From positions 92,680,707 to 92,744,706 of the forward strand of contig CP136067.1 of the NCBI GenBank assembly GCA_032622095.1: DNA of 64,000 nt. Direction: 5' to 3'. A model generated the notes under the pieces. The model had not been told where the DNA came from and did no database searches. It was given only the letters and a program-made list of their open reading frames with translations. The stretch comes from Siphonodentalium dalli. Its lineage: Eukaryota; Mollusca; Scaphopoda; Gadilida; Siphonodentaliidae. A program made the translations under genes and the position numbers. Below, in pieces: positions 10,022-21,037 of the stretch (within the stretch, counting starts at the first letter, position 1; each line of letters opens with the position of its first letter).

Positions 10022-11140
10022 TATTAGAATTTTGTAACATTTTAGGAAATTCTGACTCCATCTTCATTATTGGGTCATATTCCAAATATTAGAGTCAGAG
10101 AATATGTATGTAGTTGAACTACTCATTTGATTCATTATGGACAGTCGTGGGAACAATTCTATGAAGAGTGAATTAAAATTTAACAATTTTGTGTGTCCCC
10201 GAGGCAAGTTAAGAAGAGCGGGAGTCCCACCGAACGTGAGTAGCGTCCGTAAACGCCAGCCGCTCACCCAGCCGGACAAACTGAATATATACATGTACAC
10301 GAAATGTCTAATACTCCTAGTCGTAGTTCAAGACATTTATTGTATTTATTTTGGGTGATCAAAGTAATAAGTGAGTAGTCACTTTTCCCACTGAAATAAT
10401 ACAACATCAGCTAATAATATCGAAATATCCAGCCTGAATTGGACACAATAATTGTAAAAATTATAACTATATTTTTAACATCATCCGTTTGGCCTACCAG
10501 CATCATAACACTTCAGCTGGACCCACCATCATCAGCGCAAAATTAGCAGGACCATTTAGACATGAATACTTTCCTCTTGGTAACGTTGTCCGCCATTTAG
10601 CATTATTCAGCAGCACTCAGAAGAATGTTCTGTATAGACAATCGTTTGTATAATATAGGGTATTCGTATTAATGTTGTAAGACGAATGGCCGGATTCGTG
10701 ATCTACAGTTGAAACCAGGCACATCGGTCTAAACCTCCGTTTGAAAACTATAACCATGCGATAAACCCGAGATCGCAGTTCCAATTAAGTGACGTCATAC
10801 AGAAATTTGTGAAACAATCACAAAATTTAAATCACCAAATGATCACGTGACTAACATGGAGATACGACCATATAGCACACATTTGAGAATTTACAAAACA
10901 GAAGTCACGTGTAAAGCCTGAAACATCCGATTGACTGCTGTTGGATATAGTTTTACGACATTATAGCACGAATAAGTGTGAAGATCGCTGGAGATACGAC
11001 ATTTTGTGTCACTGGTTTGTGAGAATATTTGCCATCAAATGCAAAAAAAGTTTGGCCCATCGGATTGGATTTTTTCTCACGATTCGAATTATATCAAATA
11101 CTCATTTCCCGCCAAAATGGAGTTCGACCTTATAGCACCG
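10022..11140. other. mixed dispersed-repeat DNA
   Basis: A GC-richer patch at 10190-10280 (GGGAGTCCCACCGAACGTGAG, CCAGCCGCTCACCCAGCC) stands out from the AT-rich surroundings and looks like a dispersed repeat. The phrase TGGAGATACGACCATATAGCAC at about 10857 recurs near 10989 and 11118. No gene is recognised. Confidence 0.35.
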
Positions 11141-11169
11141 CTGCGACGAAATGCAGGTGGTTGAACAAG

Positions 11170-11262
11170 GTCCGACCGATAGCATGTCGGATTTGAACCC
11201 CCAACCCGCATCGAAGATGCGGCTCAGTAGTTGATTTACTAACCTACTGACTCATCGGATCT
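11170..11262 (-). ncRNA. tRNA-like / SINE head remnant
   Basis: On the minus strand the sequence begins GATCCGATGAGTCAGTAGGT (box-A-like). It contains a perfect 7-bp stem CCGCATC-TTC-GATGCGG, resembling the long variable arm of class II tRNAs, then GGGTTCAAATCC (box B) and a 3' strand ATCGGTC that pairs with the start except for a missing base. The T-stem has mismatches, so it is not a functional tRNA. A tRNA-derived SINE head or tRNA pseudogene is likely. The sequence 3' of it on the minus strand runs into the ATAAGGTCGAACTCCATTTT repeat, a possible SINE body. Confidence 0.45.
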
Positions 11263-11274
11263 ATCCACTAATCA

Positions 11275-11547
11275 ATCAAACACTCCCAATATCCCACTTG
11301 TTATTCAACACGTGCTGCTTGAGCTATCATGTTTGTAGTTAATCGAACCTTCCGGTCTTATATTGACTCCACATTTATGAATTGAATGGGGAATGGACAT
11401 CCAATCCCGCCGCAGGAGAGACAACCAATACAGGCGATTTATCGTGATATTAATTTCCTGTTGACCTCTGGTACAGCGACGCTTTGTGATATTGACACCC
11501 GAAACGACAGATTCCCCTGTTCCAATTTGAGATAGAAACATCTCCAT
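11275..11547 (+). repeat. dispersed repeat, also at ~12768-12900 and ~13380-13490
   Basis: Shared phrases include CGATTTATCGTGATATTAATTTCC (here) versus CGATTTATTGTGATATTAATTTCC (13.4 kb), and ACACTCCCAATATCCCACTT versus ACACCCTGATCTCCCACTTT (12.8 kb). The minus frame across it is a product of the repeat. Confidence 0.5.
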
Positions 11548-11577
11548 GAAATAAACTAACGCAGCCGAAGGGTCTAT

Positions 11578-12320
11578 TCTGATTAGGGTCGAGGTTAGAG
11601 TCCTGGTTAATGTCGCGGTTAGGGTCGATGTTAGGGTCGCCGTTATTATCTGGTTAGTGTCGAGGTTACGGTCGATGTTAGGATTGCCGCCAGGATCCTG
11701 GTTAGGGTCTATGTAAGGTCGCGGTTAGTGTCCTGGTTAGTGTCGCGGTTAGTGTCCTGGTTAGTTTCGCGGTTACGGTCCTGGTTACGATCGATGCTTG
11801 GGTCGAGGTGAGAGTCCTGGTTAGTGTCGCGGTTACGGTCGATGTTAGGGTTGCCGCCAAGATCCTGATTAGGGTCTATGTAGGGTCGAGGTTAGGGTCG
11901 CGTTAGAGTTCTGGTTGGTGTCGCGGCTAGGGTCGAGGTTAGGGTCGCGGTTAGTGTCGTGGTCAGGGTCGATGCTAGGGTCGATGTTAGAGTCCTGGTT
12001 AGGATCGAGGTTAAGGTCGAGGTTAGGGTCGCCGTTATTATCTGGTTAGTGACGCGGTTATGGTCGAGGTTAGGGTCGCTGTTAGTATCCTGGTTAGTCT
12101 CGCGGTTAGGGTCTGTATTAGATCGTCGTTAGTATCTGGTTAGTGTTGCGTGTCGCGGTTAATGTCGATGTTATGGTCGCCGTTAGGATCCTGTTGGTTA
12201 GTGTCGCGGTTAAGAGCCCTCGTGAGCGACGCAGTTATGGTTGCGGTTAGGGTCCTGGTTAGGGTTGATATTAGGGTGTCGATGTTAAGGTTCTGGTTAG
12301 ACAATAAGTGTCGCGGTTAG
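11578..12320 (+). repeat. 12-bp minisatellite, GGTTAGGGTCGC-like
   Basis: About 60 degenerate 12-mers occur in tandem: GGTTAGGGTCGA, GGTTAGTGTCGC, GGTTAGGGTCCT and similar. TTAGGG is embedded in most units but is not contiguous, so this is an interstitial telomere-like minisatellite rather than a true (TTAGGG)n array. Confidence 0.8.
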
Positions 12321-12573
12321 GCCGCGGGTGCGAAAAGACGCAGCAACTTTTAAAGGTCCGCAGTCAGATTTGACACCAACATATTCAAATTCTTCAAAGG
12401 GAATGTTCAGCTTACTACGAATGTAAAGTTTCGTTTTAATGCAATTCTTTTTATTTGTTTGTTTGTTTTTTTTTGCTTTTGTTTTTGTGAGTTTGTGAGT
12501 CCTATTGGGTGCTCTGTTCGCGTCATCAAAATCGCAAGTTATGATCACTATATATGTGCAGCTTTAGGCAATG

Positions 12574-12757
12574 ACGTTCACCAGCCTTTACATATTCCAA
12601 TATGGGTTCGTACCACTTTATGTTCACCCGCCTTTACATATTCCAATATGGGTTCGTACCACTTTATGTTCACCCGCCTTTACATATTCCAATATGGGTT
12701 CGTACCACTTTATGTTCACCCGCCTTTACATATTCCAATATGGGTTCGTATCATCTT
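12574..12757 (+). repeat. 46-bp tandem repeat, about 3.7 nearly identical units
   Basis: The unit contains CCGCCTTTACATATTCCAAT, ATGGGTTCGTACCACTTTAT and GTTCACC. Copies are almost identical, suggesting recent expansion. Overlapping open frames are artefacts of the repeat. Confidence 0.85.
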
Positions 12758-13066
12758 GAAATGAAATTAATCAATTGAACACCCTGATCTCCCACTTTCC
12801 TCCGAGATTAATTCGTTATTAATGTGACCTTCCTGTCCCATGTTGACTTCACTTGCGCGCCTCTGGTGATCAATGCAGGACTCCGATTTTGTTTCCAGTC
12901 ATAATCATCATTATATCTAACACATATTGCGGCCCGGTTGTAGTAATTATATTTCCTGAATTTGTTTCCGGAGCACTCCCGGGCGCATTCGTTGACAACA
13001 TATAGTGTTCATGTTGGGAGTGAAGTAGTCCACATTTAATGATATATAAATTAATTATCTGCTGTC

Positions 13067-13070
<4 letters not shown>

Positions 13071-13130
<60 letters not shown>
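13071..13130 (+). repeat. (CT)n microsatellite
   Basis: An uninterrupted CT dinucleotide run of about 30 units is preceded by a short impure CCTCTCC stretch. Confidence 0.95.
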
Positions 13131-13133
<3 letters not shown>

Positions 13134-13518
13134 CAGGAAGCGAAAGCATTCAATGGTTTCATGCTATCCTGAAATGAGACACGCGTATGCACACTTTTAA
13201 TACGAATGGTAAAGTGATATCCAATCTTGGGTATTTAAGATAGCACTGATTATGTTCACCCTTGCAGAAATCCCTGTTCATCCTAGCTAGGATTTCCTGA
13301 TATTTCATACCACTACTGCTGAGTTTCAAGGGAAATAATACATGGCTCAGCATTAGGCTAAAGGCTAAAAAACAATCCTTGGGATTTAACTCCACGCACA
13401 TGAACGGACACCCAATCACCACGATTTATTGTGATATTAATTTCCGGTTCATCTCTAGTTCAGACACGCCCGAAGTAAGAGTAACGTGTATATCACATGT
13501 TATTCGCCAGTCGTCTTA

Positions 13519-14115
13519 CGGTTGATCCACACCGGGCGCGAGCGCGAGATTATAACGGCCGTTTTCAGTCGTCCGTAGCTGTTCTAAGCGCGCGATTTTT
13601 ATATTCACACCGAAAGCTACTGGATGGCATCGTCGCGCGCGATGGTTTGGGTAGATAATCGTTTGCCTGCATCATTTACAGGCAGGTCACAATTACAATG
13701 TTTATGGACATTTTAATCAGAATTTGCTAAATATATATACATGTAAGAGTTTGTCCAGCTCATTTAATTGTCCAATATAGTCTGTCAAGTGGAATGATAC
13801 ACGGGTTTCCTAAATTCTCATAGCAATTGCGTCTAATTGAATTTCATTCTATAATTCCAGTTTGTTACGTTTTTTTTATCGGGGGGGGGGTGCAAATTGT
13901 GGGCAAATTTACTTCACAAGCTTGGAATGGATTGGGACCAAAAATTCACCAGACGATCCTGTTATTACTCATTTGTCCTCATTTGCAATTCTCATTTATC
14001 CTTGCACTTCAGTTATCAGCATGCCGCTAAAGTCCTCCGCCACCTTTGTTAGGGTCAATCCACACCGGACGCGAACGCGCGATTATAACGGCTTGCGCCC
14101 GGTGTGGATCGACCT
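13519..14115. mobile_element. Harbinger-like terminal-inverted-repeat element (~597 bp, non-autonomous)
   Basis: The left end GGTTGATCCACACCGGGCGC (from 13520) and the right end GCGCCCGGTGTGGATCGACC (to 14114) are inverted copies. TTA lies immediately outside at both edges (13516-13518 and 14116-14118), matching the TWA targets of PIF/Harbinger elements. A second, direct copy of the terminus (GGTCAATCCACACCGGACGC) lies inside at about 14054, so the structure may be two elements or an element with an internal terminal duplication. No transposase is present. Confidence 0.5.
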
Positions 14116-14119
14116 TTAG

Positions 14120-14225
14120 CCACCAGTGGTTGCCGACGTTAAATTGTCACCTGTATTGGTCTTAGCCACCAGCGGATGCCGACTTTAAATTGTCACATGT
14201 GTGCTTGTCATAGTCATCATTGGAT
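14120..14225 (+). repeat. short tandem phrase, GCCACCAG(T/C)GGATGCCGAC
   Basis: TTAGCCACCAGTGGTTGCCGAC, TTAGCCACCAGCGGATGCCGAC and CATAGTCATCATTGGATGCC follow each other at about 60-bp spacing. Each is followed by TTAAATTGTCAC-like sequence. Confidence 0.5.
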
Positions 14226-14579
14226 GCCGACATTAAATGGCAAACTCAAATTGATTTCGTAAACGAGCTAACTGTATTTTTCAGTATCCATTCAAAAGAA
14301 CAAGATATAAGCTATTTATTTCGATCGAAATTGACGGTAAATTTCTTAGCATATCAAGAGATATCATTATATCTTGTTAGTACCCTCAATCATTGCAAAT
14401 TTCATTTCAGCTAAAAGAACTACCGTGAATTTCGATCGGAATAAACATCGGATATCTAGTGCTTTTGAGTTGATACTGAAATTGTCTTTTCCCCAAAAGG
14501 TTTCCTAGATTGACTTTTGATGCACACATACTCTTATGCAGCCTGTTCTCTTGAAAACTAGCACATAACGGTCTTATTT

Positions 14580-14890
14580 AAACGAGCGAAATAAGCGCGT
14601 ATTGAAGTTATTAACCTCAATATACGCAAGCTCGTATTGGCATTGTATAACATCAATTAATATACGCTCTATTTTAAAACAGTCCAATATGGGACTATTT
14701 CAATACTAAATAAATCCATATTGGCACTATTTAAACTACATTTGTTCATCGACATGACCAGATCAACGCTGTTCAACGGAATACCGGGAATAAGTTCACA
14801 TTGGCTTATTTCAGAATAAAATAAGTCCAAAATAAACCTATATATGTGAATATTTAGGTCCAATAAGAACCTATATGCATGATGATATGT
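14580..14890 (+). repeat. dispersed repeat R1, copy 1
   Basis: Shared with 21038-21375: GAGCGAAATAA, GTATTGGCATT, ATACGCTCTATTT, TTCAACGGAATA, ATATGTGAATATTTA and TCCAATA(T/A)GAACCTA. The leading phrase CAGCCTGTTCTCTTGAAAAC (about 14538) also matches the 41.65 kb copy. No coding content. Confidence 0.6.
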
Positions 14891-14894
14891 TGGC

Positions 14895-15375
14895 CTTATG
14901 AATCTGTTTTTGATCTAAACTTATCTGAGAACTTTCTTCGGTGTTGTCATCTGATTGGACAATTTTCTGTTTAATTACGTGTTTCTAATTTATAAAAGTT
15001 TTCACTGTTTTTCCCATCGACTCACTATCGGGCTGTTATTCTTTTGACCATAATTATGTTTATCAATACATTTATGAAAAAAAGAAACAGAAAATACTTT
15101 CAATAGCAAACATGTACGTCCCATTTAACCTAGAATTTTTAATGGTCAATGTAATGCGAACTTTAATTATGGTTCCACATTGAACAGGGCTCATGCTGTA
15201 CCGAACACTATTTTTTGGTAAATTGTTTGGGCATATCAGATTGTTTGCGCATTGTTCGGAAGCTTTGGCCTACATGTAATTGAAAAAGAAAAATATAGGA
15301 TCGTTGCGGACACCAAAGGTAAAACACAATGTAATAATAACTTTAAAGTAAAGAAATAAAACAATCAAAGCATGT
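14895..15375. other. AT-rich DNA, nothing recognised
   Basis: I see no repeats, exon candidates or RNA-like structures here. Confidence 0.35.
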
Positions 15376-15379
15376 TAAT

Positions 15380-15457
15380 ACAAAAACACACACAATAACA
15401 CAATAACGGACACAATAACACAAAAACACACACAATAACACAATAACGGACACAATG
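15380..15457 (+). repeat. 40-bp tandem duplication, A/C-rich
   Basis: Two copies of a 40-bp unit containing AAAACACACACAATAACACA and ATAACGGACACAAT. Confidence 0.8.
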
Positions 15458-15459
15458 CT

Positions 15460-16130
15460 AAATCTACCATAGAGTGTTGTCAATTGGTTTGGTTTAAACA
15501 ATATTTTATTTGAACTTAACAGAACATAATTACAAACAATAAATACATAACATATAATCTTAAAGTGTTCAAACGAGGATTGGGCAACAAGCTTGGGGGC
15601 TTTTGTTAAGTCCTATCATCAGAAAATAAACGTTACCCCAATAAATACCATTGGGGTATACCAGACGGGTTTGGTTCTGTATGGTCCGAATAATAAAGTT
15701 TATAGATGAAGGGATAGGAAAGAGAAAGAGAAAGGGAGTGCAGGTAGATCAATTGGTTTAGACATTCTTGTTTTGATTTGATGAGTATGCATGTCTGCCT
15801 GTGACAAATCATTAGCAATCATACGCGGGCAACAGTTACTCATTAATTATTCACGAGTATACAGGTTTTAGTGAGAGCTAGTTATTTTCTGAAGAGTAAT
15901 TACTGACATAGGCTTGAATGTTTTTTGGAAAAAGGTAATTGTTTTTTGTCATTTTCGATAAACATTTGGCATTTGGCCAATGTTGCCACCGAGATTGTGA
16001 ACCCTGCTATTGAACAATTATCTAGGACAAGTAATATTACTGTGCGCATGTATATGAACTTTGTTACTAATATCGTGTGAGTTGTTTTGCATAGTCAATG
16101 AAAGATATAAACATTGCGCACCTTACGTGT
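15460..16130. other. AT-rich DNA with TACCCCAAT hairpin repeat
   Basis: TTTGGTTTAAACAATATTTTATTTGAA near 15488 and the hairpin TACCCCAATAAATACCATTGGGGTA near 15634 resemble pieces of dispersed repeats. The same hairpin class occurs at 6366. No gene. Confidence 0.4.
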
Positions 16131-16549
16131 GTGAGGGCATGTGGTTGCTGATGATCTAATTCGTTTGACTAGAATCATTTGTGTATGTCATTACACTGCA
16201 GCGGTTAAAAATAAAAAACATAAAAATACAATTTTAAATGACGACACAACTAAAAGACACGCGGCCATTGACTGGTCTTTGACTAACAATACGTCAATAA
16301 CAACAGGTCCTAAGCGACTGCTATCCTTTCTCCGGGAATATCAAAGATCTAGGACAAATGTCGTGTATCGCGGATATTCGCATTTTAAATAATTGGCGAA
16401 ATATAGACGTCACTTGAATCAGTAATTTGCGGAGATTAAACCATTTTCGGAAACATGTGGAAAATACTAACAAGACACAAAGAATGGGATAAAATTACAT
16501 TTTGTGGATAATCATCTATATCTATATTAGCGAATGTATGTCTGTATGT

Positions 16550-17270
16550 CTGTTTGTCTGTCTAGAAATCCACGGGGACTGTCTAGATGGCAACAAAGGG
16601 GTCTAACAGGGGTTACTTTTTACGAGATATTTTCTAAATTTTCTAAAGTGACGCTGCTATTGTCAGGGGCAGAAAATATGGAGGGGCAGCAAAATCTTTT
16701 TTGTCGTCGATTTCCACCAAAGTTATACATAATCATTTCCATGATACGAGGAATATGATGGTGTGATTTAAAGATGTTACAGTGGCGTTGTTCGAGTCAG
16801 TGATCGAGTCAGGGATGCACGGAAGGGGAGAGGGGCACCAAAATTGATAAACTTATTTTGGCGCTGATTTCCACCAAATTTACACACTTTCTTACCCATG
16901 CTATAAGGAATCTAATCTGATATAAAGATGCAACATTAGTGTCGTTTAGTTGTCGATTATCACCAAACTTATATATAATCTTTTCCATGGAATCAGGAAT
17001 CTAATAGACGTGTTACAAATATGTCAAAAGTGGTGCCGTTCGAGCGATGAATGGGGAGGGAGGGGACCAAAGCTGATATAACTCTGTTTATAGCTAATTA
17101 CCACCAAGTTCATTCACATTTTTCTCTAATGATACACGAGAAAACAAAATCAAAATGGTGGTGCCGTTTCGGTCAGGGATAGAGAAAGCTAGGAGCGTCA
17201 CTAACATTTCTAAGAGTGTTGTAGTCGCCGATATCCACCAAAGTTACATATATCATCTCCTTAATTCGTT
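16550..17270 (+). repeat. degenerate ~120-180-bp repeat, four to five units
   Basis: Recurring words are GATTTCCACCAAAGTTATACAT, CCATG(A/C)TA(C/T)(G/A)AGGAAT(A/C)T, GATTTAAAGATG and (G/T)GGGGCA(G/C)C(A/)AAA. These are strongly diverged units of a common invertebrate-type repeat. Confidence 0.5.
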
Positions 17271-17504
17271 CTAATGGTGTTTTGTCGTTCAAATTTCACA
17301 CTATCGACATATGTTGACCGAATTAAGTCACTTGACCATATATATTATTTCATCTCAACTGTCATACTTATACAGGGACGGGAATCAGGTCATTCATATA
17401 GTGAGCTATCAAAAACAGATACTTAGTATAAAGTATGCATTAAAAGTGTATTTATGACCCGCCATATCAAATCCAGTCAGAAGTCGGGATTGTTTTACCC
17501 TGTG

Positions 17505-17571
17505 CCAATGCATTCTCTTATATATGCGAGTCGACCATAGGTCGCCTCGCATATATAAGAGAATGCATTGG
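17505..17571. repeat. palindrome family P67, copy 2
   Basis: The copy is 67 nt: arm CCAATGCATTCTCTTATATA…CGACC, loop ATA, then the complementary arm ending GAGAATGCATTGG. The only unpaired arm position is T opposite C (GAGTCGACC / GGTCGCCTC). Confidence 0.95.
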
Positions 17572-17779
17572 CTTAACAATTTTTTAAATAAATGTTTCTT
17601 ACAATTTTAGGACATAAAATAAGAAAACATTCATTACCCTGCAGGGAGCCCCACACATATATAGAAGCACATAGAAGAGTGTCGTCTGCTCATGTTTGTC
17701 TGGGGCTCTGTATGGGTGAAATTAATAAAAATTTAAAGAATACAAGAACAAATTATTAAAATTGTAAAAAATTGTTAGA

Positions 17780-17846
17780 CCAATGCATTCTCTTATATAT
17801 GCGAGGCGACCTATGGTCGACTCGCATATATAAGAGAATGCATTGG
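17780..17846. repeat. palindrome family P67, copy 3 (inverted relative to copy 2)
   Basis: The copy is 67 nt, carries GAGGCGACC-TAT-GGTCGACTC, and is the reverse orientation of copy 2. Confidence 0.95.
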
Positions 17847-17904
17847 CACAGGGTAAACAAAATCCCGACTTTTCCGACTGGATTTGATACGGCGGGCCAC
17901 ATAT

Positions 17905-18610
17905 AGACTTATAAAATGAGGAACTCTGAACCATAAGATGGTGGCGTGTTATAATGGCCCATGTTTTATAACACAATTGCGTCTGTCCCATTCTAAATAT
18001 TTTCCACAATGAATTTGTCAAGAGATATGGTAAATGTATAGAGGGCCTGTTAAAATAGTCTCACATGCATTGTGCAGTGTACAGTGAATTATAGTTTATT
18101 CTCTTCTGACATAAAAGAAAACACAGTCAGTAGCACGTTAATTTTCAAGATTTTCCAATACTGGAATCTGACAATATTACAGAGGATTTCTTTTATTTTT
18201 AGAACATACTCATAGCTTAACATAAACAACTTCAAATATCGCGCTGTTTCGGACACATGTAGCTAATATAGCAACATTTATTTTAAAGTGAGAATAATTA
18301 GTCAGTATAGCACCATGAACAGAGGAGCACCTGGGCATTTATTAAATACATTAATTTTGTATCTTCGTGGAGATTATGATAACCAGGTGTCCTCAATAAC
18401 TTAGTCTGACCCACTGGACTGATTTATACATCTCCACTTATAAAGCCCAATTGTCGTCAGTTATTTATGCGAAGTAATGACAAAATGACAATAGCTCCGA
18501 CAAGGTGCGCCATTATACTTATAATCCATGTATAAGAATGACGCTTTGTGATGCCATTTGGATATACAATTTATGAGAAAAATACGTGTAGTAATTAAAC
18601 CAAGAGTATT
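17905..18610. other. AT-rich DNA, nothing recognised
   Basis: No exon or repeat is identified between the two palindrome-pair elements. Confidence 0.35.
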
Positions 18611-18644
18611 ATCCAGTCGTAAGTCGGGATTTTTTTACCCTGTG

Positions 18645-18711
18645 CCAATGCATTCTCTTATATATGCGAGTCGACCATAGGTCGCCTCGCATATATAAGA
18701 GAATGCATTGG
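18645..18711. repeat. palindrome family P67, copy 4
   Basis: The copy is 67 nt and reads the same as copy 2, including the ATA loop and the T/C arm mismatch. Confidence 0.95.
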
Positions 18712-18953
18712 CACAGGGTAAAAAAATGCATTGGCCTAACAATTTTTTATCATTTTTTTTAAATAAATGTTTCTTACAATTTGTAGGACATAAAATAAAA
18801 AACATCCATTACTCTGCAGGGAGCCCCACACATATATAGAAGCATCTAGAAGAGTGTCGTCTGCACATGTTTGCCTGGGGCTCTGTATGGGTGAAATTAT
18901 AAAATTGTTAAAGAATACAATTTTTTTTTATTAAAATTGTAAAAATTGTTAGG

Positions 18954-19020
18954 CCAATGCATTCTCTTATATATGCGAGGCGACCTATGGTCGACTCGCA
19001 TATATAAGATAATGCATTGG
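18954..19020. repeat. palindrome family P67, copy 5 (inverted)
   Basis: The copy is 67 nt with one arm change (AAGATAATGC instead of AAGAGAATGC). It is in inverted orientation relative to copy 4. Confidence 0.95.
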
Positions 19021-19537
19021 CACAGGGTAAAAAAAATCCCGACTTACGACTGGATTTGATATGGCGGGTCACATATATCTATAAGATATTTCGGGGCTTT
19101 GTGGAGTACAATTTTATGGAAAGTGATTATTTTTTTCGAATGTCTTCGGGTTGACAGTGTTCACCACCCTAAGTCATAAAGAAGACCGCTCTCTTGTTGT
19201 TGAACGAGTACATCCGGAGACTATTCGGGTAGCGTCATATTGGAGGTCATCTAGATTCTTATATGTAATATCCGGGCACACTATAATTTGAGCCGATTCC
19301 GCAAACAAATTTGAGATGCGACCATTAACTCATTTCCGAGTTTCAAGTTGCATCAAATGGACTTGTAATGACCAGTATTATCGGCCACTTATTTTCCTTT
19401 CAGGATAATAGCTATGTATAATAAAAACAGGACGCTGTTGACAATTATATATATATATCGATTTAGCATGACGGCGGTAATGCGAGTCTCAGCTGCCAGG
19501 AGTATAATATATAGTATTACACAAGAACATATATACA

Positions 19538-20087
19538 GTTCAATCAGGGGGGGGGTGGAAAAAAAATCCGGCACATATGCCGGGGTGGGTGGGTGGTCAA
19601 AGCCACCAACAAGCAATTTTTTCCGCAACTAAAAAATAATTCCTGCTTGTTTTTTAGTGTTTTGGCAATGAGTTGGGCTTCAAACCCACTTTGAATGAGA
19701 GAAATAATGTAATTCTAACTGTAAACTGACTGCAGGCAGTTATCGTGTTGTATTTTGTTGCAAATTTTGAAATCCAAGATGGCCGCTGGCAGCCATGTTT
19801 TTTTGGCCGAATGACCTCAAAATGACTCATTCCTATTTACATGTCCATGTTAACATCCATGATAAATAGTATGCACATAAATTCATATACAGCTGTTTAC
19901 AGTGAATTTCCCCCGCAAATCTCTGTTTTAGTGTTAAAAGGGGGGGTGGGTGTCAAAAAATTGTCGGAAAAAACTGCCGAAAACGGAAAAAAATTTGGCG
20001 ATGGGGGTGGGTGGGTACAAAAAATGATCGAAAGGGAAAAAATGCCATACGTGCCTGAATTTTTTTTCCGACCCCCCCTGGTTCAAT
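19538..20087. mobile_element. poly-G terminal-inverted-repeat element, 536 bp, with 7-bp target duplication
   Basis: The element body runs 19545-20080. Its left terminus is CAGGGGGGGGGTGGAAAAAA…CCGGCACATATGCC. The right terminus, read inverted, is CAGGGGGGGTCGGAAAAAAA…TTCAGGCACGTATGGC. GTTCAAT flanks both sides (19538-19544, 20081-20087). The interior contains further GGGGTGGGTGGGT tracts and no transposase. The CAGG start and 7-8 bp duplication fit hAT- or P-type elements, so the superfamily is left open. A larger relative lies at 41902-43611. Confidence 0.7.
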
Positions 20088-20217
20088 AAGAAGAATATGT
20101 AGGTTTACAAACAGTTGGGGTAAATTATAAGTAACGTATATACACAGCTGATCCACGTACACTCCCAATCATACGCCTTAAACAGCTCAACCATCGCACA
20201 CATTTACCATTTACCAC

Positions 20218-20425
20218 CTACGATCACACGCACCCACGCATACACACACGCACCCACACACCCTCACCCTCCCACACACACCCCATTCATCATGCATAAA
20301 CACTCGCATACATTCATAGTTATACATACGCACGAACACACACACTCTCACACAGGCACACACACCATCTGTCTGTCTCTCTCTCTCTCTCTCACTCACC
20401 AACCTCACACGCGCAGACACGCACG
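20218..20425. repeat. impure CA-rich microsatellite with (CT)n core
   Basis: CACACGCACCCACGCATACA-type repeats run to about 20420, with a CTCTCTCT run at about 20376-20392. The cysteine-rich open frames on the minus strand here are artefacts of the CA repeat. Confidence 0.8.
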
Positions 20426-20429
20426 CATA

Positions 20430-21030
20430 CATGTATAGTGATACATATGCACCCACAGAAGACGGCTTTCCGACACACATACACGAGTATGTAGGCAGAC
20501 AACAGACTGGCGCATGCCCACATACTGTCACATGCAAGAACAAATATAATACATGCAGTGTCACAGGCAATTGGATATATAAGTAATAGAATAGCATAAA
20601 TGTACGTGGTCAAGCTATCTAAACATTTGATTCAGTGTATATCTGCCAACATGGACTTCATTTTGCAAACATAAATTAGATCTTGATTGCAACCGCGCAT
20701 TGCATATATGACAGACTGGTTTGAATGCATAACACACGTACAATTGCATACCAAAGCAAATGCCCCCACCAAGAGAGCAAGAGATGGAGTGCGTCAACAC
20801 AAGGCCGACCTTTGTCGGTCAAGCGTCAACGAACACCACCTCCGCTCTCTGGATAAACAAAGCTTTACATGACAATTAGTCAGTCGCCGTCAGAAACCTG
20901 CACAAAAACACGTAGGTTTGCCACAACTTGTGTGTGTGGCCAACAATGAAAGAAACATAATACATTGGATCTTCAATGAAAGAGAATAGTTCAACTGGCA
21001 GGTTGGTTAAATGTAATAGGAAGAGCTCTT
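20430..21030. other. nothing recognised
   Basis: No exon with splice context or dispersed repeat was identified. Confidence 0.3.
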
Positions 21031-21037
21031 CGTCTTT

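Larger units (their letters stand above)
17457..17900. mobile_element. palindrome-pair element E1 (~445 bp, complete)
   Basis: The outer inverted termini read GACCCGCCATATCAAATCCA on the left and TGGATTTGATACGGCGGGCC on the right. They continue through AAGTCGGGAT..TTTTACCCTGTG into a P67 palindrome on each side (17505-17571 and 17780-17846). The centre has a further hairpin, GAGCCCCACAC…GTCTGGGGCTC (about 17648-17710), between A/T tracts. The whole structure is symmetrical and has no coding capacity. It is a non-autonomous element whose superfamily is not certain. Related copies have TTAA termini. Confidence 0.75.
18611..19078. mobile_element. palindrome-pair element E2 (left end truncated)
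   Basis: The left side begins inside the terminus (ATCCAGTCGTAAGTCGGGAT). The right side is complete to TGGATTTGATATGGCGGGTC. Two P67 copies (18645-18711, 18954-19020) flank the same central GAGCCCC…GGGGCTC hairpin (about 18820-18892). A short extra ACAGGGTAAAAAAATGCATTGGCC after copy 4 looks like a local duplication. Internal sequence is highly similar to E1. Confidence 0.75.

Noticed and set aside
11170-11262. Functional tRNA gene
   Set aside because: The T-stem mismatches, and a missing acceptor base and no clear anticodon loop argue for a remnant.
20211-20613. Cysteine-rich minus-strand protein of 128 codons
   Set aside because: It is entirely encoded by a CA/CACGCA microsatellite.
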